A stretch of DNA of 64,000 bases, taken from assembly GCA_037903475.1 (NCBI GenBank), contig JBAJFG010000248.1:992001-1056000 (forward strand), read 5' to 3'. The notes below the pieces were generated by a model that had not been told where the DNA came from, made no database searches, and was given only the letters and a program-made list of their open reading frames with translations. The position numbers and the translations under genes were made by a program. Every line of letters starts with the position of its first letter. Positions within the stretch are counted from its first letter, which is position 1. Origin of the DNA: Ancylostoma caninum. Lineage: Eukaryota; Nematoda; Chromadorea; Rhabditida; Ancylostomatidae. Shown in pieces: positions 1 to 10,040 of the stretch.

Positions 1-279
1 TGGAAGTAGTGTCTTCTCTAATGCGTTGTTGATGTTGCGAACGGTTTCCGTCGCTCCAGTGCCGCGGCGCCATTCATAGAAGATAATCGCTCGAATGTGC
101 ACTTGTGGAATTGACATCATAATTAAAGTTAAGAAAGGCAACCTGGGTTTATATACCTATCGGTTTCGAGAGTGATACTGATAGAGGATGATACCACATG
201 GTAGGTCGTGGTACCGGTCAAGAATCGAAAGTTCTGAAACTTCTAAAAAAATCGGCTCAAGATATTCTGACCACCCTGA

Positions 280-565
280 CACATACAGTGGACGTCATTG
301 ACAGTGACCCATCCACGGCTCCGAGAATGGCGCCGCGCAACCGCGCCGCGCGCACCGTGATCGGTCTCGTCTGCCACCGTAATGCTATTCCTAGGCGCTT
401 CTCTTCCCGATTTAGTCGAAAATCCTTAAAATGGGCAGAGCTGCTAGAAATAGCATAACAGCAGCTGAAGACATCTGTTATGGCGATGTCTTCAGCTGGC
501 GGGGCTGGCGGCGTCCTTCTCGAGCCGCGGATGGGCCACCGCTATTGACGTCCACTGTACATGTA
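280..565. repeat. Palindromic (MITE-like) inverted repeat
   Basis: The arm at about 280-337 (containing cagtggacgtcattgac) pairs with an arm at about 507-565 (containing gtccactg and gacgtccactgtac) at roughly 80 % by eye. A second, shorter perfect hairpin lies in the middle: cagctgaagacatc at 462-475 and gatgtcttcagctg at 485-498. The nested palindrome resembles a non-autonomous DNA transposon. No terminal duplication was resolved. Confidence 0.6.
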
Positions 566-3182
566 GCAGAGTTCCCAAGGACACATTTGATTTTATCGAC
601 TAGTTGATCATTACACCTCATCAGTCATTTTGATTGCGTCCGCCTCCCATCCCAGAATGGGTATCTTTTGTTTGCATTCTTACGGGTGTTTGTTACAGCA
701 CTTCACCTCAAAGGCATCGCTCACTGAAATTTTCGCGTCAGGTTGTCAATTCTGATCAATTCGAGTGCTCGGCACTCGCCGTAACAATTCTACGGAAGTT
801 GAATCGCCGCAGACATCAGCATTCTCAAGATATAGAGGGATTAGATGCAATCAAGCGTTGTAACCGGATGAGTTAAAGCATGAAATGAATGGACGCTCTC
901 AAGCACTATCGTGCCTTTGCTTATGATAGAACTTGCTTTCTTTCCCGTCCCCCTTCATTTCAAGCCCGGGTAGCTCAATGATCTTTTGCAAGCGGGCTTA
1001 CCAATGAAAACGGTCCTTGTGTAGGATTTGACAAAATTGGACACTGCGTTTGTTCTCGGTATAGTGCCAAACCTAGGAATTTAGAAAAATCTATAAGAGT
1101 GGAAACATCGTGAGTGCTGGTTTAAAAAAAATTCGAGAGAAAGCTTGTCATTGTTTTTGAGCAACATTTCGTACTGAGAATTATTTCTTTCTATCAAATA
1201 TAATCGTAGTACCTTCAAATTTTCAGTCAGATTGATTGGACTAAACAGCGCAGCCAAACCGACAAGAGACACAGCGTATCTCGAGCAAATGAACGTTCTT
1301 TACATTAGCTTTCGAAGAAATAAGTCAAAGAGTCATTTCAAGAAGGATCATAAGCGAACTCCTACAGTGTGCCTTCTCCCATTCACACTGTTGGATTGTC
1401 TTCTCGTCCATTTCTGTACAATTACGTAAAGATACAAACTGTGGTAGGAAAATCTTTGCATCCCTCCATGCTCTCTGATCATAAAAACAGGTCTTCGCAA
1501 TTTTACATGAGGCTACCCTCTACTCTGATGACTTTGCAGCACGAATGCAGCCCGAGCAGCGTAATGCTTCAGGCACATAGAAACCCGAGCAGCAACAGCT
1601 CGCAGTTGCAGCCACCCTCCCATTCATTGCTGCTCAAGCTCTCTTCCGTTTAGTAGCAATTGCCGAGGGACGTCAGCATTCGAGGCAGATCGCGGCACGA
1701 GATGGTCATTGACCAACAAGACTTAGTAGACGTTGGGCAGATTTGGGGGGCTTAGTACCTGTTGTGGGCGTTGAGACTCTTGGACCTTGTGTGGTCCGTA
1801 TAAAATATAGAAATGGTGGGTCAGTGGATATCTTTATCTGACTGTACAAGGAAAATGAGTGCAAAGAGTAAAGTGAGTAACGAGCGCCTTGTGCGGCTTA
1901 CAACATCATACTGACTAGGAACAACTATCTCTAGCATGAGACGGGTCAGCTCCGCCCCCTCCACAGGAGGTACAGTATCGGCGGTGAACATGAATACTAC
2001 AAGGATCATCGATCTGTCGATGATAGTACCAGCGCTTGAGGTGAAGCCCCGGCCGCTGGCACTAAGTTCCCAAGGTATTAACAACATCAACTAATGACAA
2101 CGAACTCGAAAATACGCAGTGCAAATAAATCTTCGTTAGCACGGCGAAAAAATTTGTACAGAATACTCGTGAAGGATGGACCACTGAATATAAATGAATG
2201 TACAACTTAGAACTCACCCTTCTTTGTGAGGAGACAAATGTTGGAATCAAGTTCGAACCCATGGAGTTGAATGCCTAAATTTTATGATTTCAAAGAACAA
2301 CACCGATTTCAAATCTGACTGCAAAAAATAAAACGTAGACCTCAATTATCAAAAATGGCACCAAGTAAATAAAAACTAACATTTCCCTTGAACCTCATTA
2401 GCAGACTTCCAATAAGCAGAGGTACGGCTAGCGCCTGAATACGAATCGTCGCCTTCTATCCGGGAGACAACCATACGTCACGTACTCAAAGCGTGCAACT
2501 CGAGAGCAATCAGCCTAGTAAGGCAAAAAATAGGCAGGCACAACTACAAGTCTAACACCAGCAAAATATAAAATTAACTGGTATAAAATCGAAGCATGAT
2601 AAACAAGGAGGGGGACAAAGGAAGATTTATAAATCAAACAAAACACGACACTTCTCTCGAGATACCTTCGACGTGAAGTTAATATCCCTCAAATGAATAT
2701 TCATCCATGAATCGTACGACTCGACTGTAAATGTCCCTTGTAGGCTCCACCATTCTTCAACTTAATGAGGATCGGATGATTCTGAACAGCTCGCACCAAA
2801 GACAAATGTAGCTAAGATACACATAAGCAGAATGCAAACGTATTGCTACAAGTAAACACTAGCGACCTCCAGTACAGTTTTGAGCGTTAAAGCTATCATT
2901 AAGGGCACATTTTTCGACGATATTATTGATCAGAAACATAGAATGCCTTCACTTAATAGAAATTATCACAAATGAAGCAATGAAGGCAGCCATTCTCAGC
3001 GTAGAGCGCGGAATCGCATTGGAGCGCGTTTTTTCCTCAAGCCAGGATTTCTTCCAGAAAATTTCTTTAGTTCGAAGAAGTGATTCAATGCGCTTTCAAC
3101 TCCACGAAATACGTCTATGGGATATCAACTCTCCCCCGAAGTGACATCCTTCTTTCTTGAGGAACCGTCTTCATTTGAAAAG

Positions 3183-3270
3183 AAGAACTGTCGTTAAAGT
3201 GGTTTTGCTGCACCCCGATTTGAGGGAGGGGGAGCAAAACCACTTTTTGACCATTAATGACAGTTCTCGA
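3183..3270. repeat. Hairpin-forming inverted repeat
   Basis: The sequence aagaactgtcgttaaagtgg with gttttgct at 3183-3210 is complementary, with a small insertion, to 3231-3270 (agcaaaaccactttttg, then attaatgacagttct). It sits about 100 bp before the first preserved exon of the truncated hyaluronidase copy, so it may mark or adjoin the breakpoint. That link is inference. Confidence 0.6.
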
Positions 3271-3371
3271 GGGCAGTATGGCAGCGGCTGGGAGGAAATG
3301 GGTTTCCACTAGGCATATTACGCCGCTCGGGCTGCTTCCGATCTGCACAGTTATCACATTATGTGTTTCAG

Positions 3372-3857
3372 AAAGATCTGTGCTCTACGATCAAGCAACC
3401 CGCTGACCTTGGAATTGATGGATTAATTTTTTGGAGTAGCAGCAACAACATGACGTTGCGATGCCCGTACATTAAAGAAAATATGGAGAAAGTAATTGGA
3501 CCGTGAGTGCTCCACGGAAATATGCTTGTACTATTTATGGAGTCAATCGTATAGATCTTATAATTGCTAATACCTTTCCAGAAAAGTTAGAGCAATAATA
3601 AGTCAACAGAAAGTCTGTAGGAAGATCAGATGTAGCAACAACGGCAAGTGTGTATTGCCGACAAATACCACGTAAGTGACGAAATTTAGAAATCATTCGA
3701 CAGATTCCAAAAGAAGAACTTTCTCACTAACTTGAAGTGAATCAGTCGTGGAAACTAAAATGAAATGTTTTAAAGGTGCCAAGATTTCAACATGAACGTG
3801 AGTTTATACAAATGTGAGTGTGACGAAGGCTACAGTGGTGATGACTGCTCTATGTAA
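3372..3857 (+). pseudogene. Hyaluronidase (GH56) 3' fragment, last three exons only
   Basis: Three exons with intact splice sites, 3372-3502, 3582-3671 and 3776-3857 (stop TAA), correspond in length and phase to exons 9, 10 and 11 of the two complete hyaluronidase genes in the window: 131 and 90 nt are identical lengths to the 24469-33471 gene. They encode the end of the catalytic barrel (DLCSTIKQPADLGIDG, then IFWSSS and RCPYI) and a C-terminal EGF-like module with the spacing C-x4-C-x5-C and a closing CECDEGYSGDDC. Exons 1-8, including the catalytic D-x-E motif, are not present in the 3.37 kb upstream that can be seen, so no enzyme can be made from this locus alone. The reading frame is undamaged, which suggests recent truncation or use as a 3' exon of another transcript. 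An alternative is that the upstream exons lie before the window. Confidence 0.8.
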
Positions 3858-3938
3858 ATCACACATGGTTTTGTTGTAACTCCAAAACATCAGGCGTAAA
3901 CGCAGCTCTCAAGCTATAACTTCATTGTTGTGGTTTGT

Positions 3939-3944
3939 AATAAA
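3939..3944 (+). promoter_or_regulatory. Polyadenylation signal AATAAA
   Basis: A canonical AATAAA lies 82 bp after the stop codon of the hyaluronidase fragment, at the normal distance for a short nematode 3' UTR. Its survival fits a recently truncated gene copy. Confidence 0.45.
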
Positions 3945-4334
3945 AACTATTTTGGATATTGTCTTAGTGGAATAAAAGCATCATAAAAGATTTTCTGTCA
4001 TGTAAACACAAAACGCACCATATTCATGTGTTTCCACATTTGAACAGAGCGGAGCTTGAATGACAGAGAAGAAATAAATTGCAATGAAACTGCAGGCAAA
4101 TTTTTATCCGTGATGAAATTCAGTTGATCAAGTACGCTCTTTCAATTGTTTTTAGACCGTAAGGTTGCGTCTTTTTCCCAGAGCTTTCAAATTTTCAAAT
4201 ATGGTGTGAATTTCTGTTTGTCAGAAGTGAGTGCTTAATGTTAGCCGCTTCCACTGTCGCCAGTTGCTCAGTCCAGGGAGACTCGTAGTCCAAGCCGCAT
4301 CTGCGAATTGCATTGAAAGAAGTATGTTGCGCAC

Positions 4335-4560
4335 ATGGCGTACGGCAGGAAAGGTATGCTCCGCTGCACTCGGCGTCCCGGCACTCGGAAATTGGAGAGA
4401 ATTTATTCAACACCCGGTGACCTCAGGCCACATGATGCAAAGCCCTACAGAGGTTGTCAATTGGCTACGTTGAAACGAACTCTAGTCTTTCATCCTCTAT
4501 ATTCTCCGGACACAGTTCAAATGCCACCCAATTATCTAATCTCACCTAATTAACTCTTTT
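4335..4560 (+). pseudogene. Possible mariner transposase relic
   Basis: One + frame reads RPHDAKPY, then LKRTLVFHPLYSPD and NYLIS. This echoes the mariner transposase block HDNA(R/K)PH...L..L....LPHPPYSPDLAPSDY(H/Y)LF, which contains the second catalytic aspartate. The spacing between the HDxAKP-like and PxYSPD-like elements is right for the family. The rest of the transposase was not found and no terminal inverted repeats were seen, so this would be a dead fragment. A chance resemblance is possible, because the match rests on about 35 codons. Confidence 0.35.
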
Positions 4561-6629
4561 GTGCCGGATTTAGAAGGAAAATATTTGACAAAGGGAACAA
4601 CCATAAGTTCGACCGCCACAACCGGTCAAATTTCTGGTTGCTGTAATTATTGGTTCGACCAATAATTACGCTTTTTTGAGGAGCAAGGCGTCGACGATTT
4701 CCTCACTTTTTGAAAAGAGGTCGACGACTACGGTGGTGTTACAGTTGCAGTGCCGATGAAAAATTCGTTGTTCTAATCCTTTTGTGGAATGAAATGCATT
4801 AGATGCTCAAATTTTTCCCCAGACTTAAATGCTTACTAATCTGAATTTGTTTTGGTGGATCGACTAGGATGCTCCCGATAGTGAGAAACCCTAAAATTCA
4901 GAAATCTTCAGAGTAGTAAGAACGCCAAGGTATTCAGCTGTCCTCTGCAGGCTGTTGCTTTTCTAACCTACATTATCCTCTTCCGTAATAAGGTAATCCA
5001 ACGTCCCTTTCTACAAAAGGAGCTGAAGTGCAATGAAGAGCAATTTTTCCAGTTTCTTTTTTTCGAAAGTCCAAGCATTAATAAGAAAAGCGTAAATAAG
5101 ACTTATCAAGTCCTTGCTTCCTGAAGCAGATTGAGGCAGTACATGCTTACCCGCTTTCGGCATAATCTTCATTTTGAAAACACGAAAACATTAAACAAGA
5201 TCGCTGACCACTCTTCTATGTATGTTATAGGCCTCTCTTATTAAGAGTATAAATCACAGATTGGTAAGTAGGAGAGAGTAAGGGGTTAATCAGAATTAGG
5301 AAAATATCTGTAGAAGAATAGTCCCTTAAAGACTTGTTGTGCTCTTCCAAAATTTACAGTGATTCGCTCGATTTTGCGAATATTTCGAAAAATGATGAGA
5401 AGTAATGAAGCAAAAATTGAAACTAATAGCAAGACACAAATATTTCCCTTAGTTAAGAAAAGGGTTAGCGTCAGAGGAGTTAGAAAACTTCTCAAGATAG
5501 GCTGCAGAAAAAGTTTGGCTGCGAGGAATATGAAGGAATTGTCGACGTGTAGTGATGTGTCACAAGGCATGGACAATATGTATTCATTATATATGAGACT
5601 TTCACGAGGGAGTTGCTGATGTCGATAAGGAAAAGTGCATTTTATAGACACCTAACTGAATAAACCGAGCTTGATAAGTATCAAAGCTCAGAACATTTTG
5701 CGTATGCCATATCAAATCAGGTTTGGTGGAGAAGATTTGGGGAGTTTTTCTGTTTCTTTTCGTAGACGAACACTGATTACCATTCAATACTGAAACGCGC
5801 AGTGAAAGTGCACTATAGGTAGCGCTGCCTACATCTGGCAAATGAGGCACATTCACTATGAGCAAAGGAACAACATGTACACTCAAAAAAAAAACTTTAT
5901 TTGCTCAACAACTCTTACACTTTTCACCACTCGTACACTCGTTGCACTTCACAAAACATATGAATGAGCAGCCCAAGAGTAAAATAATGCAGCCAAATGT
6001 GGCTCAAAATCATGGTGACTACTAGCGGTTTGCCTTTAAATGAAGTATGTGCTGTTTGGGGGGAGGGAAGACTAAGACTATTTTGAAAAGTGATTTCCGG
6101 ACGTTTACCGGAAGAGCTCTCCTCCACACAAGAGATTTTTGGTCCATTACGCGGAAGGAAACATATTCCAGAACGTATTGTATTGACAGCAAGCGTCTGG
6201 CGCATTTACATGAGACCTTATGTTGTTAGCACGGTCAATGGGTCGGTATGCTTCTCTGGTCAACAAAGTCATTCACCAGTCAGGGGCCTGTGAATTAGTT
6301 CTAGAGCAGTCTGGGAGGATGAAGTGCATGCTGATTTGGTACAACGGATACTTCCGCAAGTCAGTGTATGGAGCACATACGCACCCCTCCACTATTTTCG
6401 GATCTTCTTCTTCATTAGAGTTTATCGCATTCGTTGACGGGGTCCACTTTCCTGGTCTTCTGACTCCATTTCGTTCTATCTTGCGCCTGGTCTGTGTGGA
6501 CGCCCACATGCTTCAGATCGGCATGCAGTGTGTCCAGCTTCACTTTTCTCGGATGAAGTTGAATTTTGAATGGGATAGATAACGCCAAACACTTTAACTT
6601 CCATCCTTTATTTATGTATTTTCTAGCAG
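4561..6629. other. Intergenic region, nothing recognised
   Basis: The frames here (for example 5286-5651 minus and 6220-6582 plus) have no recognisable motif and overlap one another on both strands. No tRNA, transposon end or tandem repeat was seen. Confidence 0.5.
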
Positions 6630-7077
6630 GGCAACATTGAACCCCTCCTCCATCGGCATAACAGTATCTGTCACTATTCGCGCCTGGCACACCTATCGTC
6701 CGTGCGTCCTTACCCTTTGTAAATCTCGAGAGCAATGGAAGTTAGGAGTTATCTAGAAAATTTGAATAATTGCTCATCACAGGAAGTGTCACAATGGCCT
6801 ACAATGATGCACTTTTTCTATGCATGTGAGTGTACAACTGGAATCTATGCCGTGGCTGCAGGATCGCTCAGAGTTTTCGGCCGGATGCTAGGACGAGAAC
6901 GTGCGGCACTTGGGAAGTGCGATGGATACCAGCACTGCACTGGGTGTTGAGAGCTCTCAGGCCGCACAAGGATCTCACCCATGCTGGTCTGCAGTGCAAC
7001 AGTTGGTTTTGAGTGAAGAGAAGTGGCTGTCCTACTCCGTATGTTGTGCTGCCTTAAAGCTCAGGGATGAGCGGATT
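6630..7077 (-). repeat. Dispersed repeat module A (inverted copy)
   Basis: The reverse complement of this stretch aligns by eye along about 440 bp with 27314-27775. Shared landmarks are cacgttctcgtcctagcatc, acttcctgtga, aattattcaaattttct and attgctctcgagatttac. The outer end at about 6640-6660 runs into a piece of the same GATGGAG-type minisatellite that follows the other copy. No protein motif was recognised. It is part of a multi-module repeat present twice in the window. Confidence 0.75.
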
Positions 7078-8321
7078 GTCCGTATCCGGTTGTCCGTTTT
7101 GCAGTTATCCGTAGGTTTTGGCCTACCCATAACCGTGCAGCGCGAGCACGGCCCAAAAGGCGTAATTGTTCGAGTAAAAACCTTAGCAGCAACGAAAAAT
7201 AGCAGAATAATTATTCTTATGGTTACCTTCGAGATCTTGAGCACATCTTCTAGTGATAGCTTCCGCAAATGCCCTCAGAAGGGTTTGACTTTATCAAATT
7301 TGGGTCCATGACACATATGTTTAAAATTGATTCACTTAGGCCAATATCGGGCTGAGACTTTGTTTGACATTTCCTCGCGCATACGCTGCTAACGTTCCCC
7401 ATACTAGCTACAACATTGTAGCCTGGTTTGTATCAATGATTCAGTTTGACAGGAATTTTTGCGAGAGCCTACATTTCGATTACCTTCGAAAAAGCCTAGG
7501 AAAGTGTATCGGTCTGAATGAGAATGAAAGGACAGAAACAGGAGGAGATGTTTTTTTCGAATTTGTGCCAAAAGTAAGGTGAAAACATAAGTCACCACTA
7601 AAATATCCTCTTATATAAATCATGGTAGTGCAACAAAATTTTCTAGAGCGCAGACGTAGAGGTACTAGCACGTGATCGCACGCGCTCGCAGTGAGACTCA
7701 GTTATAGACTGTGCCTCGCGAGGATGCGAAGCTGATGGGGCATTCGGCCGATGTTTCGTCATAGGTGCATAGACGTAGTGGAAGTCGCGTGCGTTCGGGA
7801 TTTCGCGGCGGGACCACCAGCTAGCGGTCTCGAGCCCTCCAGGCGAGACAGTGTTCACAACAATTTGACGATGCGTAGTAGCAATGTACGGAGCAGAGTC
7901 GCCCGTCTGCTGGAGCTTTGTCGTTGACTTCACTCAACTTTGGAACAGTGGAGAATAACCACTTCGAAAAAAAGTGTGCATACTGTGGAGGATGTATCGA
8001 AGGATTCACTCGGTGTCCTCACTTGGGATATGCTCTTTAAGCACCTCTCTTTGAGGTCCCTTTAAGGGTTTGGGGATTATGCTGCTTGAGGATCCGTCTG
8101 TTTTTAAGAAGTACAATCAAATACACGGGGTGAAGAACGCATCATCACAAGCTGTTGTGACACTTTCTGAAACCAGTTGTGCAACATGTGCAGTTGATCA
8201 AACTTTCTAAATATTTCCTATTTCCTTTCTTCCATCACTTTCGAGATTTGCAAAGAGTGCGGCTGCAGTGATGACGCACAGATGAGCTGGGGCCCCGTAG
8301 TCCAGAAAAACATCACGATAG

Positions 8322-8880
8322 GTGTCCGCCGATCGAGAAAGAGTCCGCAGTGGCCCAATAGTGGGCAAACAGCAGGATACGGGCCCATCGATGGAGAAAG
8401 GGTTCGCCGTGGCCCAACAGTGGGAAAACGGTAGGGTACGGGTCCATCGATGGAGAAAGGGTCCACCGTGGTCCAGTAGTGGAGGAAACGCCAGGATACG
8501 GGTCCATCGATGGAGATTGGGTCTGCAGGGGCCCATTAACGAGGAAATGCCAGGCAACGAGTCCACGGATGCGGATTGGGTCTGCTATAGCCCAATACTG
8601 GAGAAAGCGCCAGGATACGGGTCCATGGATGGGGACTGGGTTCGCAAGGGGCCGATTAGCGGGGAAAACGCCGGGACACGAGTCCCACCGATGGATCGGG
8701 TCTGTGCTGGCCCGGTAGTGGGAAGAACGCCAGGACACAGATCCACAAATGGAGGATGGGTCTGCTCTGGCCCAACAGTGGGATAAGCGCCAGGATACGG
8801 GTGCACTGATGGAGAATGGCTCATTGTGGCTCAGTAGTGGGGAAAACGCCAAGATGCACATGTGCCGGTGGAGTAGGGGC
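8322..8880. repeat. Minisatellite, ~60-bp unit, about nine copies
   Basis: A degenerate unit of about 60 bp repeats head to tail; it contains gatacgggtccatcgatgg, then ggtctgc/ggtccgc, tggcccaatagtgg and aacgccagga. Long open frames on both strands across the array are a by-product of the repeat and should not be read as genes. A larger, more diverged array of related units lies at 27730-29085. Confidence 0.9.
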
Positions 8881-9168
8881 ACGCCACGCGTTCATTCGTA
8901 ACTCAGTCGACCATCTCTTTTTCCTCTCAGTTGGCTGTTCCTAACGGGTCCAGGCATGTAAGAACTGTGACAAAAAAGTGTAGGTATTATCAGTACATCG
9001 GAAATTAGCTTTATATGTAGGTGCGGGACAAGGATAAAGGCTAAGATGGCGAGAAGACTCGTGTTCGGGCAAATGAAGACTTTGGGTATAAAACCCTCGA
9101 AGAAGATCCACACAGTGGAACGCCGGAGGACAACAACAGGGTTTTTAGGCCCTGAACTAGGAATATAA

Positions 9169-9239
9169 GAGACGGTGGTTCAGTGGTAGAATGCTCGCCT
9201 GCCACGCGGGCTGCCCGGGTTTGTTTCCCGGCCGATGCA
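9169..9239 (+). pseudogene. tRNA-Gly(GCC) pseudogene
   Basis: The sequence ggtggttcagtggtagaatg is the normal D-arm of nuclear tRNA-Gly, followed by the anticodon loop ctGCCac and a T-arm closed by cccgg. Three faults argue against function. Acceptor-stem positions 2 and 4 are mispaired and position 3 is a G-U pair (gagacgg against ccgatgc). The T-loop reads TTTGTTT instead of TTCGATT, losing the box B consensus. The flank repeats the tRNA 3' end in a palindrome. I therefore call it a pseudogene or a tRNA-derived repeat head. Confidence 0.75.
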
Positions 9240-9254
9240 CCAAAATCATTTTTT

Positions 9255-9291
9255 AGGCCGATGCACCAAAATGATTTTGGTGCATCGGCCT
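9255..9291. repeat. Perfect palindrome built from the tRNA 3' end
   Basis: The arm aggccgatgcaccaaaat is followed directly by attttggtgcatcggcct. The arm copies the 3' end of the tRNA-Gly-like sequence 20 bp upstream (gccgatgcaccaaaat), so the tRNA tail is present three times, once inverted. Confidence 0.85.
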
Positions 9292-9324
9292 AAACAGCCA
9301 CAACTCGAACGTCGACGTTGGCGG

Positions 9325-9510
9325 CCAGACCTGTAGAGTATACGCAACACATAGAGAGAATTTCGTATTGAGCTCAGCTAATGGTTAGTTTTGCTTTTTT
9401 GCTGATTTTTCAAGCATTTTACACGTGTGAAGCTTTCGCACATACTTCAAGTGGCTGCCCCACCCCACTTTCTAGCGTCCCGAAGGGGCGCTAGTTATTC
9501 CAAAGCTCAT
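9325..9510 (+). repeat. Dispersed repeat module B
   Basis: This stretch aligns with 29567-29750 in the same orientation. Shared blocks include gagaatttcgtatt, tcaagtggctgcccca, cccactttcta and ggggcgct. No coding motif was recognised. In both places module B follows a GATGGAG-type minisatellite. Confidence 0.75.
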
Positions 9511-9568
9511 GGTTTGAAAATATGACATCGATTTTGCAACAACGAATATTGTGTTTTGTAGCATCTGG

Positions 9569-9660
9569 AGCACTTATCCGTTACCCATTATCCGGTATCC
9601 GTTATCCGGCCAATTTTGGCCAATCTGTTATCCGCACCGTTATCCGGGTCGTGGAATATC
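9569..9660. repeat. Short degenerate tandem of GTTATCCG-like units
   Basis: Repeats of cgttatccg, ggtatccg and ctgttatccg occur about every 10-20 bp. A weaker version (gtccgtatccgg, cagttatccg) occurs near 7078-7112. Function unknown. Confidence 0.6.
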
Positions 9661-9684
9661 TCGTATCCACCTATCCCTGCTGCG

Positions 9685-10040
9685 CATGTCTCCCTCCACC
9701 ATTGTCTGTCTATGCACTGCACTGCACGAAAAATTTCGCAAGGCTCGCGTGGTCTGACGTCAGAAAAAGGGTGTGGATCGTGATGAGGCAAAACTGGGTG
9801 GGCAATGTGTCTGCGATTGGTTCATTCGAACCCTCGCCCCGCCCTTCAGGACCTACTCGCACTAATTCACGATTTCACCATAGTTGCCCATGCAAATTTG
9901 AATGTGAGTGGGGACGAGTCGACGCCAAAGGGTGGGGAAGACGCCCTTTGGCGTCTTCCATTTTGCCTCGTCATGACCCACACCCCCAGAAAAATCTGGA
10001 CTCTTACCAGTCTTTACAAAGGAGGATTCTTCTACTAATC
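9685..10040 (+). repeat. Dispersed repeat module C
   Basis: The pieces ccctccaccattgtctgt, atgcactgcactgcac, and aaaatctggactcttacc with agtctttac recur in reverse complement at 27085-27215. A hairpin (gacgccaaaggg / ccctttggcgtc, about 9928-9962) sits inside. The phrase for the complementary strand, tcatcgtgacccacac, also recurs near 30978. Confidence 0.7.

Larger units (their letters stand above)
1..3371. other. Intergenic region without recognisable gene
   Basis: No open frame here resembles a known family, and no upstream hyaluronidase exon could be found even though a hyaluronidase 3' fragment follows directly. The stretch holds a palindromic repeat near its left end and a hairpin just before 3372, both listed separately. 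The small frame at 2926-3144 ends in a pyrimidine/AG-rich stretch but matches nothing I know. Confidence 0.6.

Noticed and set aside
2926..3144. Missing upstream exon of the truncated hyaluronidase
   Set aside because: Residues do not match exon 8 or any other exon of the two complete paralogues.
8207..8882. Open frames of up to 189 codons on both strands, looking like a repeat protein
   Set aside because: All lie on the 60-bp minisatellite, whose unit length keeps several frames open; there is no start context and no motif.
9169..9239. Functional tRNA-Gly gene
   Set aside because: Acceptor-stem mispairs and a broken T-loop (box B) argue against function.
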